Source of the DNA: Mansonella perstans
Lineage: Eukaryota; Nematoda; Chromadorea; Rhabditida; Onchocercidae
Direction: 5' to 3'
Assembly: GCA_037074765.1 (NCBI GenBank)
Contig: JBAMDO010000238.1
Coordinates: 16,704 to 80,703 of the forward strand
Length of the DNA stretch: 64,000 nucleotides
The first letter of the stretch is position 1; every line of letters begins with the position of its first letter. The notes below the pieces were generated by a model, which worked only from the letters and a program-made list of their open reading frames with translations, made no database searches and was not told where the DNA came from. Positions 1 through 12,799 of this stretch are shown here, one piece after another. A program made the position numbers and the translations under genes.

Positions 1-267
1 GTGGGTATTGTATTTACATAATTTATATCCTGTGAACAGCATCTGTTTGTCGCTTGATATTCATGAGCACTTAAAATATATATATATAGCAAACTAATAT
101 ATATATATATATATATAAGCTTTTGCACAATTTTTCCTTCATGGTCAACAAATCCATTTTCTTGGAATTTTTGGCAGATTAATATAAGATACATTTTGGT
201 CATTGCTATTCCTGTTTTCATTTTAATGCATGTTTTCCGGCCAAATTCACGTAGTTTTGTTTTTCTT

Positions 268-303
<36 letters not shown>

Positions 304-1519
304 TCTCACAATAAGAATCAGAAAACAAATTTCCTCTACTCATTTGACGATAACTGGCATCTCTTTGTCGCTTTTATCATTATTTGTCCGGGTAACTTGG
401 CTTTAGGCTTTAATGTTGCTTTTGTTTCTGTCCCAAAAAAGAAAAAGAATTTAATTAAAATTCCTCCTGACAGGTTTTCACAATGTGCTGTTTTGCTTTG
501 TATCACCTTCTGATCTCGTACTTTCATATTATTTCATTCAAGTGTTGATCTTCAAATTTAACGAAAATGAAATTAGCAATTCATTATTGTATCACTCTGT
601 ATATTTCAAGTTCGAAATTACATTTGGTTAGTGGAAGTGTTGGCTATGGACTTTTTATTTGCTTTACAAGAAAAGTACACGGGCACTTTCCATTTCTCAC
701 TCTCTCTTTTTTTGATCTTAATGTTAAAATAGCTCTATTTTTGCTGTTGTCTTTTTTCACTTATGGAATTCTTTTTGTGATGAAAACTTTTTTTTTTTGA
801 TTTATTTCCCGTGCAATGGTTTTTCTATTTAAATAGTCGTTTTGTAATTTCAAATAGTTTTGGTTCCCATTTTTTAAGTTCTTTTTTCAATTTATTTCAC
901 TGAAAAATTCTTATTTGGTTTTTATTTCTGTTCCTCGATTTTGAAATACGAAAATGCAGCACAAATATAACAATTAAATTAGCTCTTTAAAGCTCTGATT
1001 ATGTATGTCGAAGTATTTTAAACTGTTCTGGAAAAATTAGGGAGTACTTTCCTTGTTCCTTAGATTTTTATGTTAATACACTCTATCATTGCTGATATGC
1101 TCTCCTTTCACTTATAGAAATTTTCTGGAAGAAAACTGGGATTTGTTTTCTCGAGTTTCTTTTGTTTAAATAATATTTCTGTAATTTATAGTTTTTATTT
1201 CTTCATGACTCTTTTTCGATTTTTCGGTTTTTTAAGCTATCTTTTCAAATAATTTTATTTAACATTATATCAGTCTGTACTATGTCTCCAGTTTCTTTTG
1301 ATTTTGCATTATGCATTTACGAAAATGCAATTATAAAAGTGGTCAACCGTTGTTTGTAGCCTGGCCTTCATATTTTGATAATTTGGTAAGATCGAAGTGA
1401 AACGTAATATATACGTGAAGGAAACGTCACAGTAAACAGAAAAGCCGTTGATAGCAGGCTGGAATTTTTTTTTTTAATTTGTACTCTGATTCGTTTATTG
1501 GCTGTATAGGTTTATTCGG
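1..1519. other. Gene-free AT-rich DNA
   Basis: No coding exon recognised on either strand. Contains TA dinucleotide tracts near 75-117 and a run of 33 T at 269-301. Short open frames here are T-rich, low complexity and match no family I know. Bases about 1447-1521 resemble an internal part of the adjacent 1.5 kb repeat (about 1880-1960): both carry a T run followed by a similar CTGATTCGTTT-like and ATAGGTTTATTCGGG segment. The repeat family may therefore extend leftward in a diverged form. Confidence 0.6.
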
Positions 1520-3051
1520 GTTATTACCTTATACCAAATTATCTTAAAGTAATTTTAATCAACAATTCATTTTTTTACATTTTAAAACAAGCATTAAAAT
1601 AATTCAATTTTATGTTAATACTTTGATGTTTGTCTTTGATTTGTTACATTCATTTTACTTATTTTTATTTTTATCACTGCTTGATACAAAAGAAAACAGA
1701 AAAAAGTATACAAAATGCTTATTTAAAGAATGCTGTCTTCATGTAACCTATTTTATTTAGATTAAATTTACGGTCTTTACACACAAATACTGACTGGCAT
1801 AAGATTTGAGCTATTTTTGCATGATATTCTCTTTGAGTAAATGGTTCCCAGTAAATCAGTGATCTGCAAGAGAGGCAGAGTGAGCTACCAGACGTGAACT
1901 GATTTTTTTTTAAGTTGTGCTTTGATTCGTTTGTTTGCGACATAGGTTTATTCGGGTTGAAAGATTGTACCAAATGGAAATGTCATTATGATTTTACGCA
2001 GTGTCATCTCAGTTTTTCCTTTTCGTTTTAATTTACAAGATTCCAACATCCTGTCTAGTCGATTTTGTCTTACCTCTTCATCCTCTTTTTATTACTTATT
2101 TTATAATAATTTTATTTTTTTTCTTTTTATTATTTATTTTTATAATAATTTTACTATTATAATAATTTTATTCCTAACACTAATTTAATTTTGGTAGTTC
2201 GGCGGTTTGGAGAACAAGCCTTTGAAATCGCTTTTATTTTTAGAAAATCGCGCTGAAAAAAATAGTAATGTTTACAGTGTGCGGCAATGTTTATATTAAA
2301 TTAGGACTCACCTATATTGAAAGTAATGAGGAAATAAATTCGTAGCGCCATGGTTTTCGGAAACGATGCTTTGAAGTTTATCAAAATTGAAACACCACTT
2401 TGAAACGGTTCATTCTAATTTATTTAACATCGGCTCCATTTAAAATATCAAAATTGGTAGCAAAATCAAAAAGGAAACCGCGCGGAGTGGGAGAAACAGT
2501 CCTAGGAAGTCTTTGATGGAAGCTGTCGAAGACTTAAGTTTTGAAGATAGAAATTAAACAGAAAATACAAGAAATGCTGTTTCAAAGAGTACGGTAAAAG
2601 CTTGAATTGATATAATGTCAAATATTAAAGAGCCTGTAACACTATTTAAGAGGAATTCGCGGGAAAGAGAAATGACGTAAAAAGATGTCGACGCAATGAA
2701 TATAACAGCGGGACGTAATATCTTATGGCTCGCAGGTTTCTGTATTGTCGCGGGCACTTCAGCTGTGTTAGAATCACGTTTCAGTTTAGCAACAAGAAAC
2801 CGGAAAATCCTTCTGCATTAATAACTCATTGTATCATATATCCGCAGGCGTTATCTCACAAGACTCTTCTTTAATTCAGGCCTTTTTAAAAAACTGTACA
2901 CTGAGAAGTTTCCGATCACGAGACGCTTTTGTCTCATCGAAGTTCGTTGACTATCGAAAGATAATATGCTGGGAAGCTTATACAAACTAAGAGTAAAAGT
3001 TGAGCTGATTCTGGTAAAGTAAAAAATTGAAGATTTATAAGGAAAGTTTTT
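1520..3051 (+). repeat. Dispersed 1.5 kb repeat, copy A
   Basis: Nearly identical (only scattered substitutions and small indels seen by eye) to 16751-18316, in the same orientation. The shared block starts at GTTATTACCTTATA and ends at TATAAGGAAAGTTTTT; flanks differ completely on both sides. Both copies keep two minus-strand open frames (84 and 67 codons here). Neither shows a recognisable domain and the first is disrupted differently at its end in copy B, so coding is unlikely. No reverse transcriptase, transposase or clear terminal inverted repeat was found; only a weak CCTTATA/TATAAGG echo sits at the two ends. It could be a non-autonomous element, a solo-LTR-like remnant or a segmental duplicate. 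Confidence 0.85.
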
Positions 3052-5069
3052 GATTTGAGAAATTAAGCATAGTTGGCTTGTTTTGTGAATATTTTTATAC
3101 GTCTAAATGAACTAAACTGGAAATTGCAAGTAGAAAACTTTGAAAACTTGAACTTCATGCTTTTATTTATTAACTTTAATTATGGATAAGTAAGATATCA
3201 AAAACAATTACTTATCTGCGACATTAAAAGTATTGGTGGATGATTAAAGAGCATGACGTGATTAGCGAAAATTTACAAGAAAAGGTCAAAGGTTACCTGT
3301 AAAATGTTGGTGGATGGATTCCCTTGTTACTTCTGAGAACGTAATCGTAATCGTCCAATGATGCCTAAAAGTTGATTCGCAATCTTTTGAGTATTGGGGT
3401 TGAACACGTTCCATAAGAAATCCAGAATGATTGAAACTGTAGGGGCACCTTTGAACAAAATTTTTTGAACATCTTCTGATGAAGCACTTTAATACAGTTC
3501 AATTCAGGGAATCAATCGTATTGCACTATCTTAAGCTCTTTTCCACAACTTAATTGTGCAGATAACGATTTTTCGCTTTGCTTTTAATTGAGAATAAAGC
3601 CAAGAATTGATTGGAAGCAAGTGATAATTTGCACAGTTGTATTAGCCTCAAAATTATTCATATAATCTTCCGTTTTTCTTTCCTTTTTCGACAAAGATGA
3701 TTTTAATTTACACGATTTACTTTTTCCTCTTTCTTTCTTGCATTTTCTTCTATTTCATTTTGAACATTCTTATCAAACAATAAAAAATTTTCAAATTTTA
3801 CCATTGAATTCAAAACTTTTAAATAATATTATATTACTAATAATATTAAGTAATTAAATAATGTTAAACATTTCCATGAACCTTTCTTTAAAATTAAAGA
3901 GAGTAAAACTAAAAGATTTTCTTTTTTAAAGAAAGGAAAAAAACCTAACTGATTAAAATTCATTTAGATCATTTCCTTGCCTTGCCGATGGATTGCGAAT
4001 AGGATCTAATGATGTTTAAAATTTGCGTAAAATTTGCTAGAAATAGATTTAACATAATTTGCATTTCAACAAAAAAAGTTAATTCGGATAATTTAATTCA
4101 TGTTGTCCAAAAAAGTCATTGTGTCATTTTCAGTTGTGGAATTTCTAACAAATAGAATACAGCAATTGATTGCTCACCGTTCTCCATCATAAAATCGATA
4201 CAGAAACGTATTATTCATTTAATTATGATGTTAATCAGAAATATAAAGTCAAAAAATAACCGAACAGCTTGCTGAAATGCTTAAATTTATATTAAGAATT
4301 ACAATATGTAAAAAGTTGTAAATGATTTCATTCAAATCTTTTGAATGATTTCGGTAAGGAAATTTAAAATGATTTATTGTAAATAAGGGATGACAAGCAT
4401 TCACTTCATGGTTTGATAGTTTACAAATAAATAAGAAGACGGAGAAAGAAAGAGCGAGAGAGAGGAAAGAAAGCGAAAAAAAATCCGGTAAATTTTGAAA
4501 TATTGTTACTTTTTTCACTTTCCAAATTTAATTTTTCAGTTGAAAATTTTGAGCAAAAGCATTTTTGCTTTTCCCGGAAAGAGAAAACTTCTATATTCGT
4601 AAAAACTTGAACTTTCGAAATTCCATTAAATTTTAAAAAAAGAAATGAAGGAGAAAGCTAGAAAAAAACCAACGTGAATTGGTAATAAAAAAGTGCAGAT
4701 AAGATAAAAATAGAATATAACGTCTTCTCTGGTAAATTATATTGCTAATGGAATATCAAAAATTAACTAACGATCAAACAAAATTAACTAAAAATTTCCG
4801 AAATTTCTTGTTGATTAGCGATTTTCTCGTTTTTTTGCTAAATTACACTACTAATCCGCGTAACGATCATTGCAAAATGATATTCGTAGTAAAAAAAGTT
4901 TTCGTTATTCAATAAATTAATAACCACTTTTATTTTAGCAACTTTATTTACATTGATTATTCCACCGTCTCATTAAATTTCATTTTCACTCTTTTTCCTT
5001 TTTTAAGAAGTATTTTGTAAAATATAATTTGCTTTTTCATGAATCTTATGAAGAGTTGAACAATTCTAA

Positions 5070-5104
<35 letters not shown>

Positions 5105-5653
5105 TAGATCATTTGAAACAACCAAAAAATCGTGCTTCGATTGAAAAGGCTTAATATTTTTTTATATCAGTAAATTTAACCATAAATTTTGAAGTTAAAA
5201 AAAATTTCAAGATTTTTTTTCTCTAGCAGAAACATAATCGTCAATTACTCTTTCGCATTTTCTCTTTTTTGCTTTTTTCCTTTCTCTCTCTCTATCTAAA
5301 ATCTTATTATATATGCATGATTAAATTGGTTCAAACAACATTCAAATTTCAGGGATTCTTCCTAACTGTCCAGCAGTTGTTTTATAAATAGTTCCGCATG
5401 CTAACGAACATGACAAGCTTTTTTTTCTCTCTCTCCCTTCTTAATACAAAATTTTCTTTTTTACCATTTAAAATACTAATTAGAAGGAGCAATTATTAAA
5501 TAAAGTGTTGAAAAAGTTACACAATTTTTAGCAAGAAAGAAAAAATTTTTATCATGCTATAAGTAATATTATATAAATCATATATTTATACTAATACTCT
5601 TCGATTTATTTAGTTTAATTTATCCACTGAATAACATGGATGTAATTTTTTTC

Positions 5654-5689
<36 letters not shown>

Positions 5690-6850
5690 ACATTGCACAA
5701 TTTCAAAAGTTCAGAATAATTTTTTGAAAATGTTACCATAAATGGACATTTTATTTGATAATGAAAAACAAGGTGAAGCATTTGCAGATGCAAACAGTTA
5801 CGATACACGTGAATTGCAACAAATGTGCGTTAATAATTGCAGCATTTCCAAATATTAAGAAATATAATTTGAAAAAATATGTGAAATGAAAAAAAACTTT
5901 GTTATTTTGCAACCATTATTATCGTGTTTAAGATCAGTGAAAAGCAACAAAGAATAATTAATCACTTTGACACAAGGATCTGATTCAACAGTGATCTATC
6001 AAAATATAGAATGAAGAAATTGCTGATACAAATAATGGTGAACTTATTGGAGATAGCATCTGTTACTAAAATTATTAAACTTTATTAATTTGTCATGCTA
6101 TCTAATTATGATCCATTTAAGAGTTTGAAAAAAACTCTCCTCTTTATTTATCCATATCGATGGATAATCATTTTATATTCGCAACTTTTACGCGGTGAAA
6201 TTCGTTGAGTTGAAAGGAAATATTATTCAATATTATTAACGTTTAAAGATTATTTTTTATTTTTTTCAGGATTTCTACTACAATATTTTCAAAATAAATC
6301 GCTAGTAGAATCAATTAAATCTGGACACTATGCTGCGGTATACAAGAGTAATAACACAGCAGTAACGCAAGTACTATTAAATCATTTTAAAATACCAAAT
6401 TACTGTATATACCATTTCATTTCAATATTTTACCGCTGCAAATTTTTCGACCAGATCATTAATCAACTAAGCGCCAGTTCCAATTACCATCATATTACTG
6501 CATGACAAAGCAAACATTGTAGTTCCAAATAAATTAAGAATTCTATTTCTTTCTGTTTCATTTTCTTCTTATTTTAAAAATATCTCGTTTACACTAATAT
6601 AATATTGCACACATGATATAAACGGATAACAAAGATGTTTATGCTTATGCTTTTGATATTAAGCAGGCTTTGAAATTCTCTTTTCCCTTCCTTGAAAACA
6701 TTGTACCGATTTACCGAAAAATCTGTTTTATTTATTTCACACACTGCTAGCATCACGCGTAAAGATGCAGGTAATGGAAGCAATTCATAAGTCAAAAATT
6801 CGAAATCATGTTACATACCCCAAAATAGATACACGAAGATACAGACACAG

Positions 6851-6889
<39 letters not shown>

Positions 6890-8382
6890 TATACAATATA
6901 TAAATGGAGATGTATCAAAGCGAGTGAAATTCACTGTTAAGTGGGATATAAACAGAAGAAATCGTGAACAACCGTAAAATTATTCAAAATTAAAAAGAAA
7001 GACAGAGAGACAATGGGCCCAACATATGAAAAGGTGACTCGATCAAAATCATCAGTATTGCATTATATTGGGCTAGAAAAAAGAAAATTCAATAAATTAT
7101 ATTGCTGATCGGTTGTAGGGCCTAAAATCTGAATTTTCATATCCACGCGAGACAGCAGAACCGCCTTTTCCCCAAAAAACTCACAACCCAACTGCACATT
7201 TGCAACGGCCTACCGTGAAGTTATTATGCACGCAATTTCATTGAACTTATCAGAAGATCTGATGAGTGATAAGTAAAAGACAAGTGATATGAAACAAACA
7301 CATAATGATAAAATGATATGAAACAAATACAAGTATTTTAAGAGCAATAATTCCGTCTAACAGCAACTATCACCTAAGATCCTAATTATAGATTTTTAAG
7401 AAAAACAAAATTAAGCAAGCTCATGTTTGGGATCATAATATTCTATAAATGATACAAAAGCATCGTAAAGTCCGAAACAAAAATACTTTAAAAGTCACCA
7501 CTTTAAGCGAGGACACATAACACATCTAAAAATACATGAGTCAGAAAATCCCTTCCGTCAAAAAATTTTCTCCTAAACATTTCTGATAAATAACAACAGA
7601 AAAAGTTAATGGATATCATTATCCACAACATCTATTTTTCCTCAACTTTCCATCATTACAAAGATGAATTAATTCATAGTAGCTATTATCAGCGATGAAT
7701 CGCAGGTCAATTCAGATGCATGACTTAATTACATACATTTTTGGCAATTCGGCATACACTCACACATACAGCGAAAAGAATGAGCAAATAAATTACACGA
7801 ATAAATCATTTAAAAGATGCTAATAAAATTAACGAAAATCTTAATAGTGTCTCTCAAACAATTCAGAGGTATGAATTTAGTTTAAACTTCAGACCGATTT
7901 CTGTAGGGAATTGTACAGAAATGAAAATATAGGCACTTAACATAACAAAATACTTGCAATAAAGGAAAGTGAAGAAATCAGAAACCAAGTCAGTAATTTC
8001 GCCAGCAATATTTTTTATTCAGAAGAAATAAGATCAGCATAATCTGGCAAATCGATATTCACTTGCCCTACTGCCCAACGCAATATCTCATTTCCTCTGA
8101 TTGTTATTGGCGAATTCTGCAAAAACGTGAAGCTCAACTCATATCAGATGTTAAAAACATGCAAAAAAAAAATCAAAAAACTAGTTATACATCACCAAAC
8201 GTTCCTTTCCATAAAGTTATGATTTCAAAAACTCAGTCTCACCTAAATAAAGTCAAGAAAGAATCATATTGTATGCAGATACACTTCCACTCGTCGGAAA
8301 TCAAGAATGAAGAATAAAAATACCTTTAAGACAAAACGCATATCAATAATACATTAATTTATTCAGAATTTTTCCGGTCGAT
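3052..8382. other. Long gene-free AT-rich interval
   Basis: No exon with recognisable protein similarity on either strand over 5.3 kb. Contains a run of 29 T (5072-5100), a run of 33 A (5655-5687), CA/TA microsatellite at about 6851-6896, and CT-rich patches near 4440-4480 and 5270-5300. The right end is presumably the 3' UTR and terminator region of the minus-strand SH2 gene. A function for the rest cannot be read from the sequence. Confidence 0.55.
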
Positions 8383-11300
8383 TCAATTTGCAGAAAGTTC
8401 AAGATGAACTACCTCGTGAAATGCAATGAGTTCATGAAGATGCTGATGCGCGACTTGGTTAATTCCCAAAAACTGATATCCTTGTGGAATTTTTTCGATC
8501 AGAAAATGCTTTATATTACCATCCCCAACCACATACGATAGTGTGTAACCCCAAATACGTTCCGAAACTCGAACAAGGAATGAACCAGAAGGTTTTTTAT
8601 ATAGTAGTTGATCAGCTTTACTTCGTGGGATAATTCCTACAAAAGAATGCTTTTTACAAAGACGTCAGACCATTAACTAGATAATGACTGTTTTCGATTA
8701 AAGTGAAAGAAGGGAGTTGCTTCATAGTATTAGTCATCTGACTCGGGGAATCGGGAAAGAGAAGTTGTAGTTTCTTTTTTTATAAGAAACATTATTTTTT
8801 GAGATAAGAATGTAAACATAATTAACCATGAAACCAAATAGCCGGCCGATGTGTCACTGGATCTAAACCGGTTCCTCGTAACAGCTCTTCAGCTTTAAAC
8901 CAATCAACAATTGCTTCACGTGACTTTGGCTTAGGAGGACGTGTTAAGCTCTTTCTGAAAACATAATTAATGCTAGCATCTTATAATAACTAGGTCGAAT
9001 TGAAAAGATAGCTAATCGACTGGCTTGCATTATCTGCATTATTTCTTAATTTCTCTGCGGAAAATTCCATTTGAACATCTTATCGTAAAAGTGGGAAGTA
9101 TGACCTGAGCAAATCCAATCCGACAGAACAAGCCTTTTCCTAAACTAATCGGTACAAAGTCAAATAATTCCATTCATCAATGAAATTAGAACGAAAGAAT
9201 GCGTCTAATGAGCTGCGATTACTGTAAAACTGCAATCTACTAATAAAAGAGAACCAGTATTTCTTCACTGTTGTTATTTCTTAGCACTCAGAAAAAGACA
9301 AAGAGAATGAAATCATTACTTACAGAGCACCTCTCAAAGGTGGAATATTTTTCGTATCCTTGAGAAATGCTAAAATTGAACTCGATGTACGCAAACTTTG
9401 CTGACGGTGTTGTTCACGAGCTCTTTGCGCAATCTGCCGAATTAGAGCCTCTGCTTCGCGCGCTTTTTTTTCTGAAAGAAGAGGAAACATCAGCAGCCAT
9501 AACAACACATAAAAGAAATGATCCAAGTTCACAAACACTTCTAGAGAGATATTTTTAATGTGCTATCAGTATCAACCAACTTTGCTCCTCCCAAGCTTGT
9601 TCGATACGTTTCGCCTCTTGTTCCGCTTCTCTATCAAATTGCTGATGTTTTTCCTTAATCTTTTCGAAAATTTCTGACTGCCGCTTAGTGATTTCTTCGT
9701 CGATATCTGTAAAAACAACTAATTTAAATCACAAGTTGTCGACTTTTAAAATTTCATTGATAAAAGTACTTCATCGATAAAAGGGAAACAGAAATACCCG
9801 ACAAATCATGTCTTGTACTATGATCAGGCCGGAATTTCACCACAGTATTGTAATCAGAGTTTGTTTTTTCAGGTGGAGTTATCTGTGCATTTATACTCCA
9901 AAGCCGTGTTCGTGGAATTGTAAAAGAGTTTCCGTTGAGATTATTTCCGCTCATCCAGTTAGATTTCGCAGCATTTGCCGGTATACCAAATGTCTGACAT
10001 TACTAAGTGTTATTTTAATTATCACAGAAGTTAATTTAGGGACAAATTTCGGAATTATATGAAATCCAGAACACAACACTACAAACCAAACAGATTAAAC
10101 CTAACTTTCATTCCGCTTGAACTGCTGTAATCTGACAGTACGCCTTCTTTTCCTAATTCACGACGAACGATTGATCCAGAAGGATGGGAGGAAAGTGGCG
10201 AATAGTTATTACAAGCTCCATAAGGAGTATTCTCTGCGTCACTTCCAAAAGATGGATTACGGTTCGGGCTACTAACAAAAGTTTGACCGAAACCGGTGTT
10301 GGTAGAAGTACTCGGCAAAACCCGTGATCTTTCGTCTGAACCATTGCTCTAAAAAAAAAAAAAAAAAAAAACTTCCAGGTTTCTGGAAAAATAAAAACAT
10401 AGCTCGCTTTAATTTATCATTGAAACCAAGTGAGCATAGATATCTAAAAAGAAATGACTTACTTTTGGAGTGCTAGCTAACAAATCTGTGCCACATGCTT
10501 TCTCTATTATCAGCTGTTCAGTGACAATATCGTTTGAAAGTTTATCTCCTTTATTAATGTTGTTGTTGGAAGGAAGATTTTCAATGGATTTCTTTAGGAT
10601 CCCTTTACGAGATGGTTCTGGAGTAGAAGTGACACGCGAAGGCCAGTGTACATTACCACTGTATGATGGGCCAAACATTGAATCCGCATCATCATACACA
10701 GATTCCTGTAATTAAGATCTGTGACTGTAAACCGAAGCTTAATGAAGCATTGTAAATTAATGCATTTAACAGCTATTCGCAGACGTTGAAAGGAAAAGAA
10801 GAGGAAAATCCAAAATCTCTAAAAATACAAAAGCGCAAAACGATGCAGCAAAATTATTTTTCTAGAATGATAAAATTTTTGGAATGCACTCTTAAAATAA
10901 GCAAATATTAATCTGAAAAAGTAATGCAATAAAACAAATCTGCAGTCTGTTATGCGCATATGCACTGTTCCACGGTTTAATACGGCTTAACTGCTCTTTC
11001 AGTGTGTCTTCATTTTCATGTGGCTCGACCACGGGTTCATTATCACCATTCAATTCCGTTAAACTGCAAAAATTGCAGAAATTATGCAAATATACACGTA
11101 AAATAAAAGTAAGAATTACCGCATGCTTTCCAACATTTCCTTTTCAGCAAGCTGTCGGGCTTCCTCAAAAGCGCGTCTTTCAGTAATTTGTTCAATGGTC
11201 AGATCATCCTTATGTTCACCCATAACCCAAACCCAAACTTCGCCATCTTCTCCCTTTAACCATCTGAAAAAAAAAAACGAAATAATTTTAACGACTAAAA

Positions 11301-11835
11301 CTAAAATCCCTTAATTTCGTTAAGCACTCTTTTATCCCGTTACACTTGATTATCGCCTCAATTGCAAAATTCGCACCTGATTCTTCGCGAATTATCCTTT
11401 GGTTTGTTACTTTGAGGTTCACCTTCCTGCTTACATTTTTCTTCAAAAGCTTGCCAACGTTTTACTTGCTCCTCACGCATTTTAATAAATAATATCTGCT
11501 TTTGCTCCTCATCTAGTGCTTCTAAAATTTCTGGATCCACAAACATCTGAAATGAGAGCATAAAATAGATTTGGAAGTGTAAAGTTTGATGGATGAATCA
11601 AGGGAATTTTCTAAACTTTCTGTAAATTTTCACGTAATCATTATCATTTCAAAATTTTCACGTAATCATTATCATTTCAAAATTTTCACGTAATCATTAT
11701 CGTTCAAAATTTTCACGTAAACATTATCGTTCAAAAGAAAAGAAAAAGAAAAAAGAAGAAAGGCAAACATTGAAGATAGAATGTAATAATTGGTTGAAAA
11801 CATACTTGATCTAATATTTGCTGTAGCATACTCAT
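8383..11835 (-). CDS. SH2 domain adaptor protein, SH2D4A/SH2D4B family
   Basis: Cytoplasmic phosphotyrosine-binding adaptor. Eleven exons on the minus strand: 11835-11806, 11546-11377, 11263-11120, 11063-about 10964, 10705-10463, 10348-10106, 9993-9798, 9706-9581, 9471-9324, 8954-8827, 8636-8383; about 593 aa (vertebrate SH2D4A is about 450). The N-terminus ([10 protein letters not shown], then [20 protein letters not shown] and [10 protein letters not shown]) is the SH2D4 hallmark. Next is a conserved block with [14 protein letters not shown], a long low-complexity Ser/Asn-rich middle, a Lys/Glu coiled-coil region ([18 protein letters not shown]), and a C-terminal SH2 domain from WFHG (about residue 507) to the stop. 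The phosphotyrosine-binding Arg of FLVRVSE is present (about residue 532). All junctions are GT-AG and phase-consistent except exon 4/5. No in-phase GT donor fits there, and a GC donor at 10963-10962 would keep the frame. Family assignment is firm; exact orthology is inferred. Confidence 0.88.
11624..11732 (+). repeat. Tandem array, four 27-28 bp units
   Basis: Four consecutive copies starting near 11624, 11651, 11679 and 11706. Each reads AAAATTTTCACGTAATCATT followed by ATC(A/G)TTTC-like sequence. Later units carry the same A-to-G change, suggesting stepwise duplication. Lies inside intron 1 of the SH2D4-family gene. No spacers of unique sequence, so it is a minisatellite. Confidence 0.85.
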
Positions 11836-12799
11836 CTCGGCTTACTTATCTTCTTCTATTTTTCTCATCGGCAATGATAAATTCAAAAAAAATCGAGCAG
11901 CAAAAATCCTAAATGAGAAGCAATCATTGGGAAATGAACTAGTTATCATCAGAAAACAAAACCGCACAATGGTGCCAAGTTATGATACTAAAATCATTTT
12001 AAATGGTTCAAAAGCTGCAAAATTTAACGCAGCCACAGACGTTGAAAAAAAAATGGGAATGAGGGATGTTTTGGATGACGTATCTCAATAGTCTCGGATA
12101 TTATCAGGGTTCAATTAGGTAAATTTGGTGTGGTCTTCTATTAGGAACTTAGAGTTTACGTCAGGTTACGTTATTGACTGCATAACTTCAAGTATAGATA
12201 CATAATTTGAAAGAACATAACTTCGTAACTATGTTAATTGCTCGAGAAATCAGTACTTTTTTGTTGTTTGTTGAACCAGTTAGTTCAAAGCCTTATGTTT
12301 TGTTTTTAAAGTTAAATTGTACATTGTAAGGAAAAAAAAAAGCAAAAAAGAAAACAGTAAAGCTGTATTTGGGTTGGATGTTAACGTTTACGTAAAGTTC
12401 AATTTATTTAGAAAGAATCTGTGCTTCATGTTTTGCTGTTGACTATGGATTATGAAACACGTTTATGTCCGCTTGATAATTTAATTTCTCTCTGTCACAT
12501 TTCTTCATATATTTCCTGTAAGGAACAGGTTGTTCAAAGAATATGATGATGGTTTTCAAAATTTTGCAAAACAAGAAGCATAACAAGTTGCGAAGCATAT
12601 GGCGATTTAGAATTTTTGATTTTGTAGTTTCAGCAAGTACTTTCAATTACTTTTTTGATAATTTCCATGGATTCAAATCTTAAAGTTTGCGTGCAACTAT
12701 TACATAGCATTTTGCGCACTATATCTATATCTTATATACTTTTTAAATTAAAATGTTGCAGGTATTGACGAATGATTAAGATAGATCACAGTAAGTACA
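11836..12799. other. Divergent promoter region between SH2D4-type gene and cyclophilin
   Basis: The two flanking genes are transcribed away from each other, so this 964 bp interval must hold both promoters. No coding exon seen. A possible trans-splice acceptor for the plus-strand gene is the TTGCAG ending near 12750. No TATA box or other specific factor site can be claimed in such AT-rich DNA. Confidence 0.5.

Noticed and set aside
196..513. 105-codon plus-strand frame
   Set aside because: Runs through a 33-T homopolymer; poly-Phe artefact.
1719..2757. Two open frames inside the 1.5 kb repeat as element-encoded proteins
   Set aside because: Short, no recognised domain, and the first differs in length between copies because of indels, which argues against coding selection.
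11624..11732. Regular array that might suggest CRISPR
   Set aside because: Units are directly adjacent with no unique spacers, in an intron of a eukaryotic gene.
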